From Shouchella xiaoxiensis (GTDB lineage: Bacteria > Bacillota > Bacilli > Bacillales > Bacillaceae_D): a DNA stretch of 64,000 nt. Under the pieces are notes generated by a model. The model searched no databases. It was given only the letters and a program-made list of their open reading frames with translations, and had not been told where the DNA came from. The position numbers were made by a program, and so were the translations under genes. The DNA is taken from positions 1-64,000 of the forward strand of contig NZ_JAFBCV010000011.1 in the NCBI RefSeq assembly GCF_016907895.1, given 5' to 3'. Below, piece by piece: positions 33,702 to 43,115 of the stretch; the stretch's first letter is position 1, and each line of letters opens with the position of its first letter.

Positions 33702-35222
33702 TTGAAAAACTTAAAACTTGACTGGCCAGTACTTGCACTATCTGGTGGTTTTTTGCTCTTATTTATTATTGCTTCTATTGTAAATGCAGGTTTTGTCGGC
33801 AACCTTGTTAACACGGGTTTTGCCTGGTCATCACTTAATTTTGGAGCTTTCTGGCAAGTTCTGATGATCGTAACCTTTATCATTGCGGTCTTTATGAGCC
33901 TCACAGAACTTGGGACGGTTCGATTAGGCGATTCACTTAAACCTAAATTCTCATACTTTAAGTGGTTTTCTATGATTATGATTACCCTACTCGCAGGTGG
34001 TGGCGTATTTTGGGCTGCTGCTGAACCCATGTACCATTATTTAGATACTCCTCCGATGTTTACTGAGATGGGTGCTGAAGCGACAGATGTACAGGCGGGT
34101 CTATCAGCAGGGTTCTTGCATTGGGGCTTTCTCGCGTGGAGTATTTTAGGAACTCTTGGCGTTGTCGTCCTCATGTATGCACGAAAAAAAGGGCAGCCCC
34201 TTAAACCACGAACTCTTCTCTACCCAATATTTGGTGAAAAAATCATGAAAAAGAGCGTGCTTGGTACGTCCATTGATGTTTTTTCAATCCTTGCTGCTTG
34301 CGCTGGCACAATTGGACCAATTGGGTTTTTAGGGTTACAAGCAGGCTACGGGTTAAATATGCTGTTTGGTTTACCAGATACATTTGCCATTCAGTTTGCG
34401 ATGATTTTCTTTTTAGTTGGAATTGCTGCTGTCTCAGCAGCTACAGGAATCAATAAAGGAATTCAGTGGTTAAGTAGCTTTAACGTTATTGTTACAGTTA
34501 TACTTGCAGCCTCGATCCTAATTCTTGGACCTGCACGCTTTATTATTGATTCATTCGTCAGTAGTTATGGTTCTTACTTACAAAACTTCCTTCCGATGAG
34601 TTTGTATCGGGGTGATGAAGGATGGCTATCTGGCTGGACCATCTTCTTCTGGGGTTGGTTTATTGGCTATGGACCAATCATGGCTATATTCATTTCTAGA
34701 ATATCCGACGGAAGAACGATCCGTGAATTGTTTTTAACCGTTGCATTTCTAGCACCAGTCGTAACAAATTTCTGGTTCACTGTTGTTGGAGGAACTGGGA
34801 TCTTCTTTGAAATGAATGACCCAGGATCAGTTAGTAACATGCTCAATGAAGGTGGATTACCCGCTTCCATTTTTGCGATTGTCAATCAGCTCCCTCTCGG
34901 TGCTATCTTTGCCTTCTTATTTATTTTTGTTACTTGTGTATTTGTAGCAACAACTGCCGATTCCATCTCCTATTCGATCTCAATGATTATTACAGGTTTG
35001 GAGACGCCACATAAAAGCATCCGTATTTTTTGGGCACTTGCATTTGGCGCAGTAGCAGCCGTTCTTCTTTACATTGGTGAAGGTAGTATTGATTCATTGC
35101 AATCATTTATTGTCATCACCGCTGTACCAGTGTCACTTGTTATGTTACCAACACTGTGGCTAGCTCCTCTTACAGCAAAGAAATTATTAAAAGAGCAGAA
35201 GCGCTCTCAGGAAAAACTGTAA
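33702..35222 (+). CDS. BCCT-family transporter (betaine/choline/carnitine type)
   Basis: A 506-residue secondary transporter with 12 membrane segments. Family motifs are recognisable but divergent: GGGVFWAAAEPMYHY where most members have a GVAEP motif, and the segment-8 region GWFIGYGPIMAIFISRISDGRTIRELF where most have a WSPF motif before ARISxGRTxRE. Loss of those Trp residues suggests an unusual substrate. The start is TTG at 33702, directly behind CAGGAGGAACAC; the ATGs at 33645 and 33678 have no ribosome binding site. Confidence 0.85.
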   Translation: MKNLKLDWPVLALSGGFLLLFIIASIVNAGFVGNLVNTGFAWSSLNFGAFWQVLMIVTFIIAVFMSLTELGTVRLGDSLKPKFSYFKWFSMIMITLLAGGGVFWAAAEPMYHYLDTPPMFTEMGAEATDVQAGLSAGFLHWGFLAWSILGTLGVVVLMYARKKGQPLKPRTLLYPIFGEKIMKKSVLGTSIDVFSILAACAGTIGPIGFLGLQAGYGLNMLFGLPDTFAIQFAMIFFLVGIAAVSAATGINKGIQWLSSFNVIVTVILAASILILGPARFIIDSFVSSYGSYLQNFLPMSLYRGDEGWLSGWTIFFWGWFIGYGPIMAIFISRISDGRTIRELFLTVAFLAPVVTNFWFTVVGGTGIFFEMNDPGSVSNMLNEGGLPASIFAIVNQLPLGAIFAFLFIFVTCVFVATTADSISYSISMIITGLETPHKSIRIFWALAFGAVAAVLLYIGEGSIDSLQSFIVITAVPVSLVMLPTLWLAPLTAKKLLKEQKRSQEKL

Positions 35223-35230
35223 ACACCGCA

Positions 35231-35280
35231 TAAAAGCCATAAGCTGAACCAAATGAAACTGGTCCAGCTTATGGCTTTTT
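35231..35280. terminator. Bidirectional terminator between BCCT gene and small membrane gene
   Basis: AAAAGCCATAAGCTG (35232-35246) pairs with CAGCTTATGGCTTTT (35265-35279), with an inner GAACC / GGTC pairing. The stop codon of the convergent 53-residue gene lies in the stem. Confidence 0.88.
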
Positions 35281-35430
35281 ATTGATTTTATTCTTTTTTA
35301 GTAATTGGTCTAATTGCATTGTAATTTGCATTAAAATCCCAGCTATAAGTCCAAGCATCACACCTAGTTGACCAGCTGTTACAAATCCAATCAGTACACC
35401 TGCTAGTAAGTACAGTATCAGAGAATTCAT
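35269..35430 (-). CDS. Small membrane protein, 53 residues
   Basis: A short gene easily missed by length cut-offs. ATG at 35430 with a perfect AGGAGG seven bases upstream. The protein is one or two hydrophobic Gly-rich helices (starting MNSLILYLLAGVLIGF, then GQLGVMLGLIAGIL) and an amphipathic, basic C-terminus (QLLKKNKINKKP). It has the form of a small transmembrane protein of unknown role. It converges on the BCCT gene and shares its terminator. Confidence 0.72.
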   Translation of the reverse strand: MNSLILYLLAGVLIGFVTAGQLGVMLGLIAGILMQITMQLDQLLKKNKINKKP

Positions 35431-35485
35431 TAAACACCTCCTAAACATGATTGTTGACCTTTTATTTAACTACAACATTTCCTTG

Positions 35486-37192
35486 CTACATATCATGCCA
35501 GCTTTTGATTTCACTCAAAAGTTTACCTACAACTACTTCCCAGAAAGCTGGTTCAGACAAATTGATTTGAAAATGGTTTAGAATAAGGTCTTTTATCGGC
35601 ATTTTCCCTGTTTCACTTAAGAGTAGGCCAAATTTATTAACAAAAGCAGCATCTTTGCTTGCTAACTCCACTAAACCTTGGCTTATTAAAAAACCAAAAG
35701 TATAAGAATAATTATAAAAAGGGAATTCCGCCATAAAGAAATGACTCTGCTTGATCCATTTATAACGCTCATATCCAGTAAAGACAGCACCAAAAGCTTC
35801 TTGCTGACTAGAAAGAGAGAGCTGTTCTAACTCTTCAGTGATTAGTGGACCATCTTTCCGTTTTTGACAAACAGCCTCTTCAAACAGAAAGGCAGAACGA
35901 ATGGACATCAGGTAATGAACCATCTGCTCGATTTTCCAGCTAAGCATTTGCTTTCTCAAAGCTTTATTCCGTTCATCTGCAACCAATGAATCGATTACTA
36001 TCGTTTCAAAAAAGATTGATGCCGTTTCTGCTGAAGTCATCTCAAACCTTTCGTCCGAGAAGTAAAGATTGTTTGCACATTCCATTTGCTTGAAATGCCA
36101 CGCATGTCCAATTTCATGAGCAAGTCTGCGCACACTATCAATTGATTCATCGTACGCAAGGGATATTCTTGATTCTCCTTTCGTCAAGAATGGCGCGCAA
36201 AAACCACCTTGTTTACGCTCATGGAGCGTCGCATCAACCCAGCCCTGTTCAAGCGCCTTATGTACAAAACTACCCAATCGTTGATCAATAGCTGATAATG
36301 AATCACCAATTCTTTCAACCGCTTCATGAAAACGAATGTTCACTTGAACTTTTTTTGAACGAGTCATGTAGTCGTACCAGGATACCCGCTTCCCGTCTTC
36401 ACGCTTTACAATGTACGATGTCAACGCAGGGATTAACTGATCGACTGTTTTCCACATAAGTTTGAGAGTATCATTCGTTATTCCATTACTCTTCAATGAC
36501 TCGGCAAGCGGATTGGTTTTATCATATTGAGACTCTGTTATCCTCGTCTGAATTAATTGATTATACATTATCGCAAAAAAAGGAGCCTGCTTTTCAAGCG
36601 CTTGGTTCAAATCCGCTACTATAGTTTCATCGCTTTTTTCATTTGAATTATGAAGAGCAATCTTATTTGCTTCTGCAATCGAAAGTTTGCCTCCTGTTAA
36701 ACGATTCGTTACAACTAATTGCTTTTTCATCTCATTTATCGCTAATTCTACTGATTTCTTTGTTTCTCCTGCCATTGAAAATAAAGCAGTCTCCGCCTCT
36801 GATGGAGTCGTGCTTGTTACACGACTTACATCAAATTGACCTTCCAGTCCTTCGTTAAATAGCGCTTGTTCATCAAGACTTAGTTTGGCATACAACTGAC
36901 TCTGTCTGTTAAGAACGCGTTTCATTTTCATTTTTAAGCTTCGCTCATGCTCACGAACAATCGTTAAAACGGATTGCGCTGCACCTTCCATTAGAAGAAT
37001 ATAATAAAGCGAATCAAACGCTTCAATCTCGCTAATGGTTGTGGCAACGTCTTTCCATTCCTTAAGAGAAAGCAGCGATTCTCTGTTCTCCAATTGTCCT
37101 AACATTTCACTAAGACGTTTACTTTCTCTGTTTACCTCTTCTTCACCATTGTAAATGCGAGTCAAATCCCATTTTTGTAGATTCATTTCCAC
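35486..37192 (-). CDS. M3-family oligoendopeptidase (PepF-like)
   Basis: The 568-residue cytoplasmic zinc peptidase has the M3 motif RRLAHEIGHAWHF (HExxH), the downstream metal Glu in FEMTSAETASIFFETI, and a C-terminal FPFYNYSYTFGFLISQGLVEL segment typical of oligoendopeptidase F. It probably degrades short peptides. The GTG at 37192 has GGAATGA upstream; the ATG two codons later is an alternative. It follows manA by 16 bases and is probably co-transcribed. Confidence 0.88.
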   Translation of the reverse strand: MEMNLQKWDLTRIYNGEEEVNRESKRLSEMLGQLENRESLLSLKEWKDVATTISEIEAFDSLYYILLMEGAAQSVLTIVREHERSLKMKMKRVLNRQSQLYAKLSLDEQALFNEGLEGQFDVSRVTSTTPSEAETALFSMAGETKKSVELAINEMKKQLVVTNRLTGGKLSIAEANKIALHNSNEKSDETIVADLNQALEKQAPFFAIMYNQLIQTRITESQYDKTNPLAESLKSNGITNDTLKLMWKTVDQLIPALTSYIVKREDGKRVSWYDYMTRSKKVQVNIRFHEAVERIGDSLSAIDQRLGSFVHKALEQGWVDATLHERKQGGFCAPFLTKGESRISLAYDESIDSVRRLAHEIGHAWHFKQMECANNLYFSDERFEMTSAETASIFFETIVIDSLVADERNKALRKQMLSWKIEQMVHYLMSIRSAFLFEEAVCQKRKDGPLITEELEQLSLSSQQEAFGAVFTGYERYKWIKQSHFFMAEFPFYNYSYTFGFLISQGLVELASKDAAFVNKFGLLLSETGKMPIKDLILNHFQINLSEPAFWEVVVGKLLSEIKSWHDM

Positions 37193-37208
37193 TCATTCCA
37201 TTCGCTTA

Positions 37209-38174
37209 TTATGTATGGCTTATAATAGCTTCTATATTCCCTCTTAGTTTAAAAGTAGAAACAATCTCCTTAGGAATCACTAGGTGGTCACCTTTTTTAA
37301 GTTCGAATGTTTTCTCATCAGCTTCCAAAACTCCATCACCTGTTAGAACACTGACGAGTAAATAAGGAGCATCAATTTGATTTTCCCACAATCCCGCTAC
37401 CGTTACCTTGAATACTGAAAAAAACGGGGTAGTGACAAGTTTCAATAGTTGATTTCCTTCTTCAGCTAGGATTACCTCAGGCTTTACTGAATAAGGTTCA
37501 TGGGGAACCATCGTTACTTGCTTCGCTTTATCAAGATGGAGTTCCCTTTTCTTCCCTTCGTCATCGGTTCGATCAAAGTCATACACACGGTAGGTCGTAT
37601 CTGAACTTTGTTGTGTTTCTAAAATGACACTGCCAGCACCGATCGCATGAATTGTTCCACTTGGCACATGAAAAAAATCACCGGTCTTGATTGGAACACG
37701 CTTTAATAATTGACTCCACTCTTCGGTTGTAATACGTTCTTCAAACTCTTCAGATGTTGCTGCGGTATGGCCAAGTATTAGCTCTGAATCTGCTTCAGCA
37801 CTTACAACATACCAGCATTCAGTTTTTCCATACGCTTCTCCATCTTCAAGTAATGAGGCTTGATCATCATTCGGGTGAACTTGCACAGATAAGTCCTCTT
37901 TTGCATCTAACAGCTTAACGAGCAACGGAAACTCTGTCGTCGTCTCTCCCCCAAACAATTCAGGTTCGGCCCGCCACAACTCTTCTAATGATTTGCCTTT
38001 AAACTGGCCAGACCGCACAATGCTCATCCCGTTTTGATGGGCTGAGATCCCCCAGCATTCTCCTGTCTTCTCATAAGGCAAATCATAGCCAAACGCACTT
38101 AATTTTTGCCCGCCCCAAATACGTTCTTGAAAAACAGGCGATAGATAAATAGGTTCGTCTATTTTCATTTTCAA
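37209..38174 (-). CDS. manA: Mannose-6-phosphate isomerase, class I
   Basis: Interconverts mannose-6-phosphate and fructose-6-phosphate. The 321-residue zinc cupin has PVFQERIWGGQKL at the start, LLDAKEDLSVQVHPNDDQA, KTECWYVVSAEADSELILG, HVPSGTIHAIGAGSVILETQQSSDTTYRVYD, all standard for Bacillus ManA/Pmi/GmuF. AAAGGAG precedes the ATG. Several Bacillus paralogues exist (manA, pmi, gmuF), so the exact orthologue is uncertain. Confidence 0.9.
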   Translation of the reverse strand: MKMKIDEPIYLSPVFQERIWGGQKLSAFGYDLPYEKTGECWGISAHQNGMSIVRSGQFKGKSLEELWRAEPELFGGETTTEFPLLVKLLDAKEDLSVQVHPNDDQASLLEDGEAYGKTECWYVVSAEADSELILGHTAATSEEFEERITTEEWSQLLKRVPIKTGDFFHVPSGTIHAIGAGSVILETQQSSDTTYRVYDFDRTDDEGKKRELHLDKAKQVTMVPHEPYSVKPEVILAEEGNQLLKLVTTPFFSVFKVTVAGLWENQIDAPYLLVSVLTGDGVLEADEKTFELKKGDHLVIPKEIVSTFKLRGNIEAIISHT

Positions 38175-38255
38175 CCACTCCTTTAAAATTCCTCATAAAA
38201 GCGTATCACGAAAGGAACGATTCGACCATGAGAAAAGGCATTTAACCAAATTAAA

Positions 38256-38284
38256 TAGGGTATAGTTCAATTAGAACTATACCG
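38256..38284 (-). terminator. Terminator hairpin after the acyl-CoA synthetase gene
   Basis: GGTATAGTTC / GAACTATACC (38259-38268, 38274-38283), followed on the minus strand by the U-rich CUAUUUAAUUU. Confidence 0.65.
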
Positions 38285-38290
38285 GCTAAC

Positions 38291-39871
38291 TCATGTGTGA
38301 TACCGCTCATTTTCACGTTTTCTAAGTTCAATTCTCCGCGTTTTTCCGGACACTGTTTTAGGCAGTTCATCAATAAACTCAATCACTCGTGGATACTTGT
38401 AAGGAGCTGTTTCCCTTTTTACAAACTCCTGTAGTTCTATCGCAAGTTCATCAAGCTGATTCATTTCTCGGTTTAATACGACAAACGCCTTTACGATGCT
38501 GCCTCTTACTTCGTCTGGACTGGCAACAACTGCACACTCCTTCACATCCGGATGCTTCGTTAATGCATCTTCCACTTCGAAAGGACCAATCGTATAGCCA
38601 GAGGAAATAATGATGTCATCACCTCTTCCTTCAAACCAGTAATACCCCTCTTCATCTTGCTTCGCTAGATCACCCGTTACATAGTAATCACCAATAAAAG
38701 CTTGTTTGGTTCTTTCACTATCTTGATCATAGCGTTGGAATAAGGCTGGAGCTGACTTATGTACAGCAATCATCCCCACTTCTCCAATCGGTGCCTCTTC
38801 TCCTAATTCTGTTATAAGTTTAACTCCATTTCCGACCGTTGGCTTCCCCATAGAACCGGGGCGAGCTTCCATCCCAATCATTGTTCCGATTAACAACGTA
38901 TTTTCCGTTTGTCCATAGCCATCACGAACGGTTAAACCAAACTCTTCTTGAAATGTTGATATGACTGCGCGATTTAATGGCTCTCCAGCAGAAACCGCCT
39001 GCTTAACGCTATCAAGTTTGTACGTTGAGAGCGCCTCTTCTTTTGCAAGCATGCGATATTCTGTTGGAGTCGCGCAAAATACCGATACTTGATAGTCATC
39101 AATTAATTGAAGGTATTTTTTTGCATCAAAAGGACCATCGTAAACGAATGCAGTCGCATGTTTACCGATCACAGATAAAAACGGGCTCCAAACCCACTTT
39201 TGCCAACCAGGAGCAGCTGTCGCCCAGACGACATCACCTTTATTCACTCCTAACCATTCTGTAGATGCTGTTTTCAAATGAGCATACGCCCATCCTTGTG
39301 TATGAACAACTGCCTTAGGATTTCCTGTTGTTCCTGACGTATACGGCAGGAACGCAACATCATCCTTCGTCGTCTCAACTTGATAGTAATCGCTTTCATT
39401 TTCCTGAAGTAAGTGAAGATCATGCCATCCCTCTGCGGACTGAGCAAACACTCCTTTTACTTTTAATGAAGGAAGCTCATCCGTTATCTTATCTACCTCT
39501 TCTGTTAAGCTACCGTATGCGATTACACCTTTTGCCTTAGCATGCTGAATCCGATATGCAAGATCTTTTGCCCGTAACATTCCAGAACAAGGTATAATGG
39601 CAAGTCCCGCTTTTATACACGCTAAATAAGTCGCATACGCTTCAGGAACTCGTGGAAAAAGCAGAAGAACACGATCATCTTTCTCTAGCCCAAGCGTCAT
39701 AAAGACATTTGCTAATTGATTCATCCTTTTAATTAATTGGCGATAATTCCACTCCACTTGATCTCCTTGATCATTCCTCCATATAATTGCTAATTGCTCA
39801 AGGTCTGCTTCCTTTTCGACTTCTTCTGCTAAATTATAATGTTGTGGAATTGTAACTGTTTGCTCCATCAC
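38291..39871 (-). CDS. Acyl-CoA synthetase (AMP-forming), MbcS/YtcI-like
   Basis: Activates a carboxylic acid to acyl-AMP then acyl-CoA. The 526-residue protein has the AMP-binding signature LPYTSGTTGNPKAVVHT, RDGYGQTENTL, TGDLAKQDEEGYYWFEGRGDD and the C-terminal Lys motif LPKTVSGKTRR. Length and style are those of short/medium or branched-chain acyl-CoA synthetases such as MbcS. The start is GTG at 39871 (AAAGGAG 11 bases upstream) or the next ATG. The substrate is uncertain. Confidence 0.87.
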   Translation of the reverse strand: MMEQTVTIPQHYNLAEEVEKEADLEQLAIIWRNDQGDQVEWNYRQLIKRMNQLANVFMTLGLEKDDRVLLLFPRVPEAYATYLACIKAGLAIIPCSGMLRAKDLAYRIQHAKAKGVIAYGSLTEEVDKITDELPSLKVKGVFAQSAEGWHDLHLLQENESDYYQVETTKDDVAFLPYTSGTTGNPKAVVHTQGWAYAHLKTASTEWLGVNKGDVVWATAAPGWQKWVWSPFLSVIGKHATAFVYDGPFDAKKYLQLIDDYQVSVFCATPTEYRMLAKEEALSTYKLDSVKQAVSAGEPLNRAVISTFQEEFGLTVRDGYGQTENTLLIGTMIGMEARPGSMGKPTVGNGVKLITELGEEAPIGEVGMIAVHKSAPALFQRYDQDSERTKQAFIGDYYVTGDLAKQDEEGYYWFEGRGDDIIISSGYTIGPFEVEDALTKHPDVKECAVVASPDEVRGSIVKAFVVLNREMNQLDELAIELQEFVKRETAPYKYPRVIEFIDELPKTVSGKTRRIELRKRENERYHT

Positions 39872-39966
39872 CTACGATGCCACTCCTTTCATTACTTATC
39901 TTCATTATAAAGAACATTTATTTTTTTGAAAAGAATAAGTAATTAGAAATAATGATGAACCCAACA

Positions 39967-40002
39967 AAAAAGTCAGCACTCTCATCAGAGCGCTGACTTT
40001 TT
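39967..40002 (-). terminator. Terminator of the second sugar ABC operon
   Basis: AAAAAGTCAGC (39967-39977) pairs with GCTGACTTTTT (39992-40002), with an inner CTCT/AGAG pairing. Confidence 0.85.
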
Positions 40003-40005
40003 ACC

Positions 40006-40842
40006 TTATCCTTTAATACCGGTAAACGTAATTCCGTTAATAAAGGTTTTCTGCATGAAAAAGAAAAGCACGATAATTGGAAGTGTCATCATTGTTGAAA
40101 GAGCCATCATTAGATGCCACTGAGAGCCTTGTTGATTTTGGAACTGCTGAAGTCCAAGCGATAATGTATATGAAGCTTCTTCTGTTAAATATATGAGTGG
40201 CCCTAAGAAGTCTGTCCACGATGCCATGAATTGGAACAAAGCAATTGCTAATATAGCGGGCTTGGCAAGAGGGAACATGATTTGCCAATAGATACGCCAT
40301 TCACTTGCACCATCGATTTTGGCTGCTTCCCTTAACGTATCAGGCAGCCCTTTAAAGAATTGACGCAAGAGGAATATTGAAAAAGGTACGCCAAAGAAAG
40401 CAGGTACAATGAGCGGAAGATTCGTTCCTACCCAACCAAACTGATTAAACAGCAAAAACAAAGGAATCATCGTTACTTGAGCAGGAATCATCATAACGCC
40501 AATCGTTATCGCAAACATGGTATTCCTTCCACGCCATCTTAACTTGGCGAAGCTATAGGCCACTAATGGGCAGGAAATCACTACACCAAGCGTACTCAAA
40601 CCAGTGATTACGGCTGTGTTATAGGTGTACGTCCAAAAGGGAATGTATTTTGTTGCTTCAATATAATTTTCCCATTGAAAAGGTCGGGGCAAAAATTCAG
40701 GCGGAAACGTGAATACTTGAGTGATCGGCTTAAACGATGTTGATACCATCCAGATAAACGGAATTAAGAATACAATAGATGCTGCCACTAAAACAATATG
40801 AGCATACACACTTTTCAGTTTTTTCTTTTTCAACGCGTCCAT
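40006..40842 (-). CDS. Sugar ABC transporter permease (CUT1, MalG type)
   Basis: The 278-residue membrane subunit has six segments and the EAA loop TLREAAKIDGASEWRIYWQIMFPLAKPA; the C-terminus FINGITFTGIKG is characteristic. Last gene of the cluster 44997-40006. It pairs with the permease 15 bases upstream. No ATPase in the cluster. Confidence 0.9.
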   Translation of the reverse strand: MDALKKKKLKSVYAHIVLVAASIVFLIPFIWMVSTSFKPITQVFTFPPEFLPRPFQWENYIEATKYIPFWTYTYNTAVITGLSTLGVVISCPLVAYSFAKLRWRGRNTMFAITIGVMMIPAQVTMIPLFLLFNQFGWVGTNLPLIVPAFFGVPFSIFLLRQFFKGLPDTLREAAKIDGASEWRIYWQIMFPLAKPAILAIALFQFMASWTDFLGPLIYLTEEASYTLSLGLQQFQNQQGSQWHLMMALSTMMTLPIIVLFFFMQKTFINGITFTGIKG

Positions 40843-40857
40843 ATCCTTCCCCTCCCT

Positions 40858-41784
40858 TTAATCTCCTTGATAATGAACCCAACGTTTTGAACTCCAAAAT
40901 ACGAGCGCCGTTAAAAGCATGATAATAATAAACAAAATCCAAGCCATCGCAGAAGCATAGCCCATTCTAAAGTAGCTAAACGCATTGTCATACAAGTACA
41001 TGACGTAGAAAGTTAACGAGTCTGCTGGACTACCAGTTCCGTTCGTCATTGTGTATGGCAAAGTGAACTGCTGCAAGGCTCCTATGATACCCATAATCAA
41101 ATTAAAGAAAATAACCGGTGTCAATAGCGGTATTGTAATCCGGAAGGTTTTTTGCAAGAAACTTGCTCCGTCTACTTCCGCAGCCTCATAATACTCTTGT
41201 GAAATATCACTTAAGCCGGCTAAATAAATAATAACCGCTTGCCCAATCCCCCATAGTGACATAAGAATAAGTGACGGTTTTGACCAGAATGTACTACCCA
41301 ACCAAGGTGGTCCCTGAATACCGACAAAGTCGAGCAAGGCATTAACCAAGCCAAACTGTGGATTCAATATCCAGATCCATAGAATTGCTAGAGCAACGTG
41401 AGGAACGAGTGTGGGCAAAAAGAATATCGTTCGATAAATGGCCATTCCTCGAACTTTCATATTTAATACCATTGCTAAAGCAACTCCAAAAATAATGCTT
41501 AATGGAACAAACAATAAAGCAAAGTAAAGTGTGTTGTAGATGGAAATCCAAAACAAATCATCTTGGAATAACTCACGGTAGTTAGCTAAGCCAATAAATT
41601 CACCGCTCTGTAAAATACTAAAGTCGGTAAAGCTATAATAAATCGAGGATATTAATGGGTACGCAAAAAATAGCAACAACCCTATCACCCAAGGAAGAGC
41701 AAACAACCAGCCTGTCAAGCTCTCGTTGGACCTTCTTTTGCTTTTCCTAACTTTAGGTGACTTTCCTGTTTCTAGTTTCTCCAT
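40858..41784 (-). CDS. Sugar ABC transporter permease (CUT1, MalF type)
   Basis: The 308-residue partner permease has a basic N-terminal tail (SPKVRKSKRR), six membrane segments and the EAA loop YYEAAEVDGASFLQKTFRITIPLLTP. It follows the binding-protein gene by 11 bases with GGAGGTGAG as ribosome binding site. Confidence 0.9.
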   Translation of the reverse strand: MEKLETGKSPKVRKSKRRSNESLTGWLFALPWVIGLLLFFAYPLISSIYYSFTDFSILQSGEFIGLANYRELFQDDLFWISIYNTLYFALLFVPLSIIFGVALAMVLNMKVRGMAIYRTIFFLPTLVPHVALAILWIWILNPQFGLVNALLDFVGIQGPPWLGSTFWSKPSLILMSLWGIGQAVIIYLAGLSDISQEYYEAAEVDGASFLQKTFRITIPLLTPVIFFNLIMGIIGALQQFTLPYTMTNGTGSPADSLTFYVMYLYDNAFSYFRMGYASAMAWILFIIIMLLTALVFWSSKRWVHYQGD

Positions 41785-41795
41785 TTGCTCACCTC

Positions 41796-43100
41796 CTATT
41801 TCTCCGCTTCCTCTACTTTTCTCGCAACTTTTTCTAGCAACGTTTTTGGATCATCCCTGCCGTGAATCGCATATTCTACGGCGCGATCAAGTTCATTCCA
41901 TAAGAGCTGACCACTTGGTATTGGAGGCTTAGTGTTAGAAAATGGCAAAATTTCAATAAATTCCGTCATGATTGGGTCATCCGCATAAAGTTCTTCATTT
42001 ACTTCAGCAATGACGGACATCTGGCTATTCATATCACTATACGTTAATTGCCCTTCTACACTGCCAACATATTTTAAAAACTCCCATGCTTCTTCTTGGT
42101 TTTTTGCACCACGAGGCATGATAATTGAAGTTCCGCCAGACCATGTTGCAAAGTCGTCTCCAGTTGGAGTAGGTACTGGTGTGACACCATAATTTAAGTC
42201 AGGTTTATACTGATTGATGGTTGAAATTGAAAAGGGGCCATCCACCTTCATACTGTAAATACCTTGGATAAATGGATCCATTTCATTACTTCCTTGAGCA
42301 GTATCAAAACTTGTCACAGTAGCAGCATCATATTCATCAGCAACAGAAACAAGCCACTCAAGGGCTTCAATGTTCTTTGGGTGGTCGATTGATAATTGAT
42401 TTGTTTCTAAATCATAGAAATCACCACCAAAAGCCCATGCCCAGGTGTATAACCAACCTTGTGCCGTCCACGGAACCATACCGAGCTCTTCCACACGACC
42501 ATCTTCAATTGTTGATAATTGCTCAATCGCATACTCAAGCTCTTCAATTGTTTGCGGTGGATCTTCTGGGTCGAGACCAACTTCAGCAAAGCGGTCTTTG
42601 TTGTAAAATAACAACCTTGAATCCGTCGTTACAGGCATTGCATAAATTTCCTCTTCATATGTGGTTTCTTCAACAGCGTAGTCGTAATAAATGCCCATGT
42701 CGTAATTGTCAGCCTCAATAAATGGAGTAAGAGATTCTAGCGAATTCTCATTCGCATACTGAGCTACTTTAAACCGATCAAAATGAGCAAGATCAGGTGG
42801 ATTCCCACCAGCGATCGCCGTAAGCAATCGCTGGTCATCCCCCTCTGATGAAGCGCTATAGATTGGCTGAACAAAAATATCTGATTGACTGGCATTAAAA
42901 TCAGCTACAAGTTGTTCAATCGCCTCAAGTCCTCTGCCCGTATGATTGTGCCAATAGGTTACAGTTGTTCTTCCTTCGACCGTAATGGTCTCTTCAATTG
43001 TGTCTACTTCTTCGTCCCCACAGCCCGTTATGAAAACTGCCCCAACCGCTAGGTAGCTTGCCCATACAAATAAACGACAGTCTTTTATTGCAACAGACAT
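41796..43100 (-). CDS. Sugar-binding lipoprotein of the second ABC importer
   Basis: A 434-residue family 1 solute-binding protein with lipobox ITGC (Cys27) and a strongly acidic mature part. It starts VTYWHNHTGRGLEAIEQLVADFNA, with DPFIQGIYSMKVDGPFSI in the middle, as in CUT1 binders. GGAGGTGCAA precedes the ATG. It lies between the Gfo/Idh/MocA gene and the permeases. The neighbouring dehydrogenases and isomerase suggest a polyol, inositol or ketosugar ligand. Confidence 0.9.
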   Translation of the reverse strand: MSVAIKDCRLFVWASYLAVGAVFITGCGDEEVDTIEETITVEGRTTVTYWHNHTGRGLEAIEQLVADFNASQSDIFVQPIYSASSEGDDQRLLTAIAGGNPPDLAHFDRFKVAQYANENSLESLTPFIEADNYDMGIYYDYAVEETTYEEEIYAMPVTTDSRLLFYNKDRFAEVGLDPEDPPQTIEELEYAIEQLSTIEDGRVEELGMVPWTAQGWLYTWAWAFGGDFYDLETNQLSIDHPKNIEALEWLVSVADEYDAATVTSFDTAQGSNEMDPFIQGIYSMKVDGPFSISTINQYKPDLNYGVTPVPTPTGDDFATWSGGTSIIMPRGAKNQEEAWEFLKYVGSVEGQLTYSDMNSQMSVIAEVNEELYADDPIMTEFIEILPFSNTKPPIPSGQLLWNELDRAVEYAIHGRDDPKTLLEKVARKVEEAEK

Positions 43101-43115
43101 TGACTTGCACCTCCA

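Noticed and set aside
42377-42721. 114-codon open frame antisense to the sugar-binding lipoprotein
   Set aside because: Shadow of a conserved binding-protein gene; no start signal.
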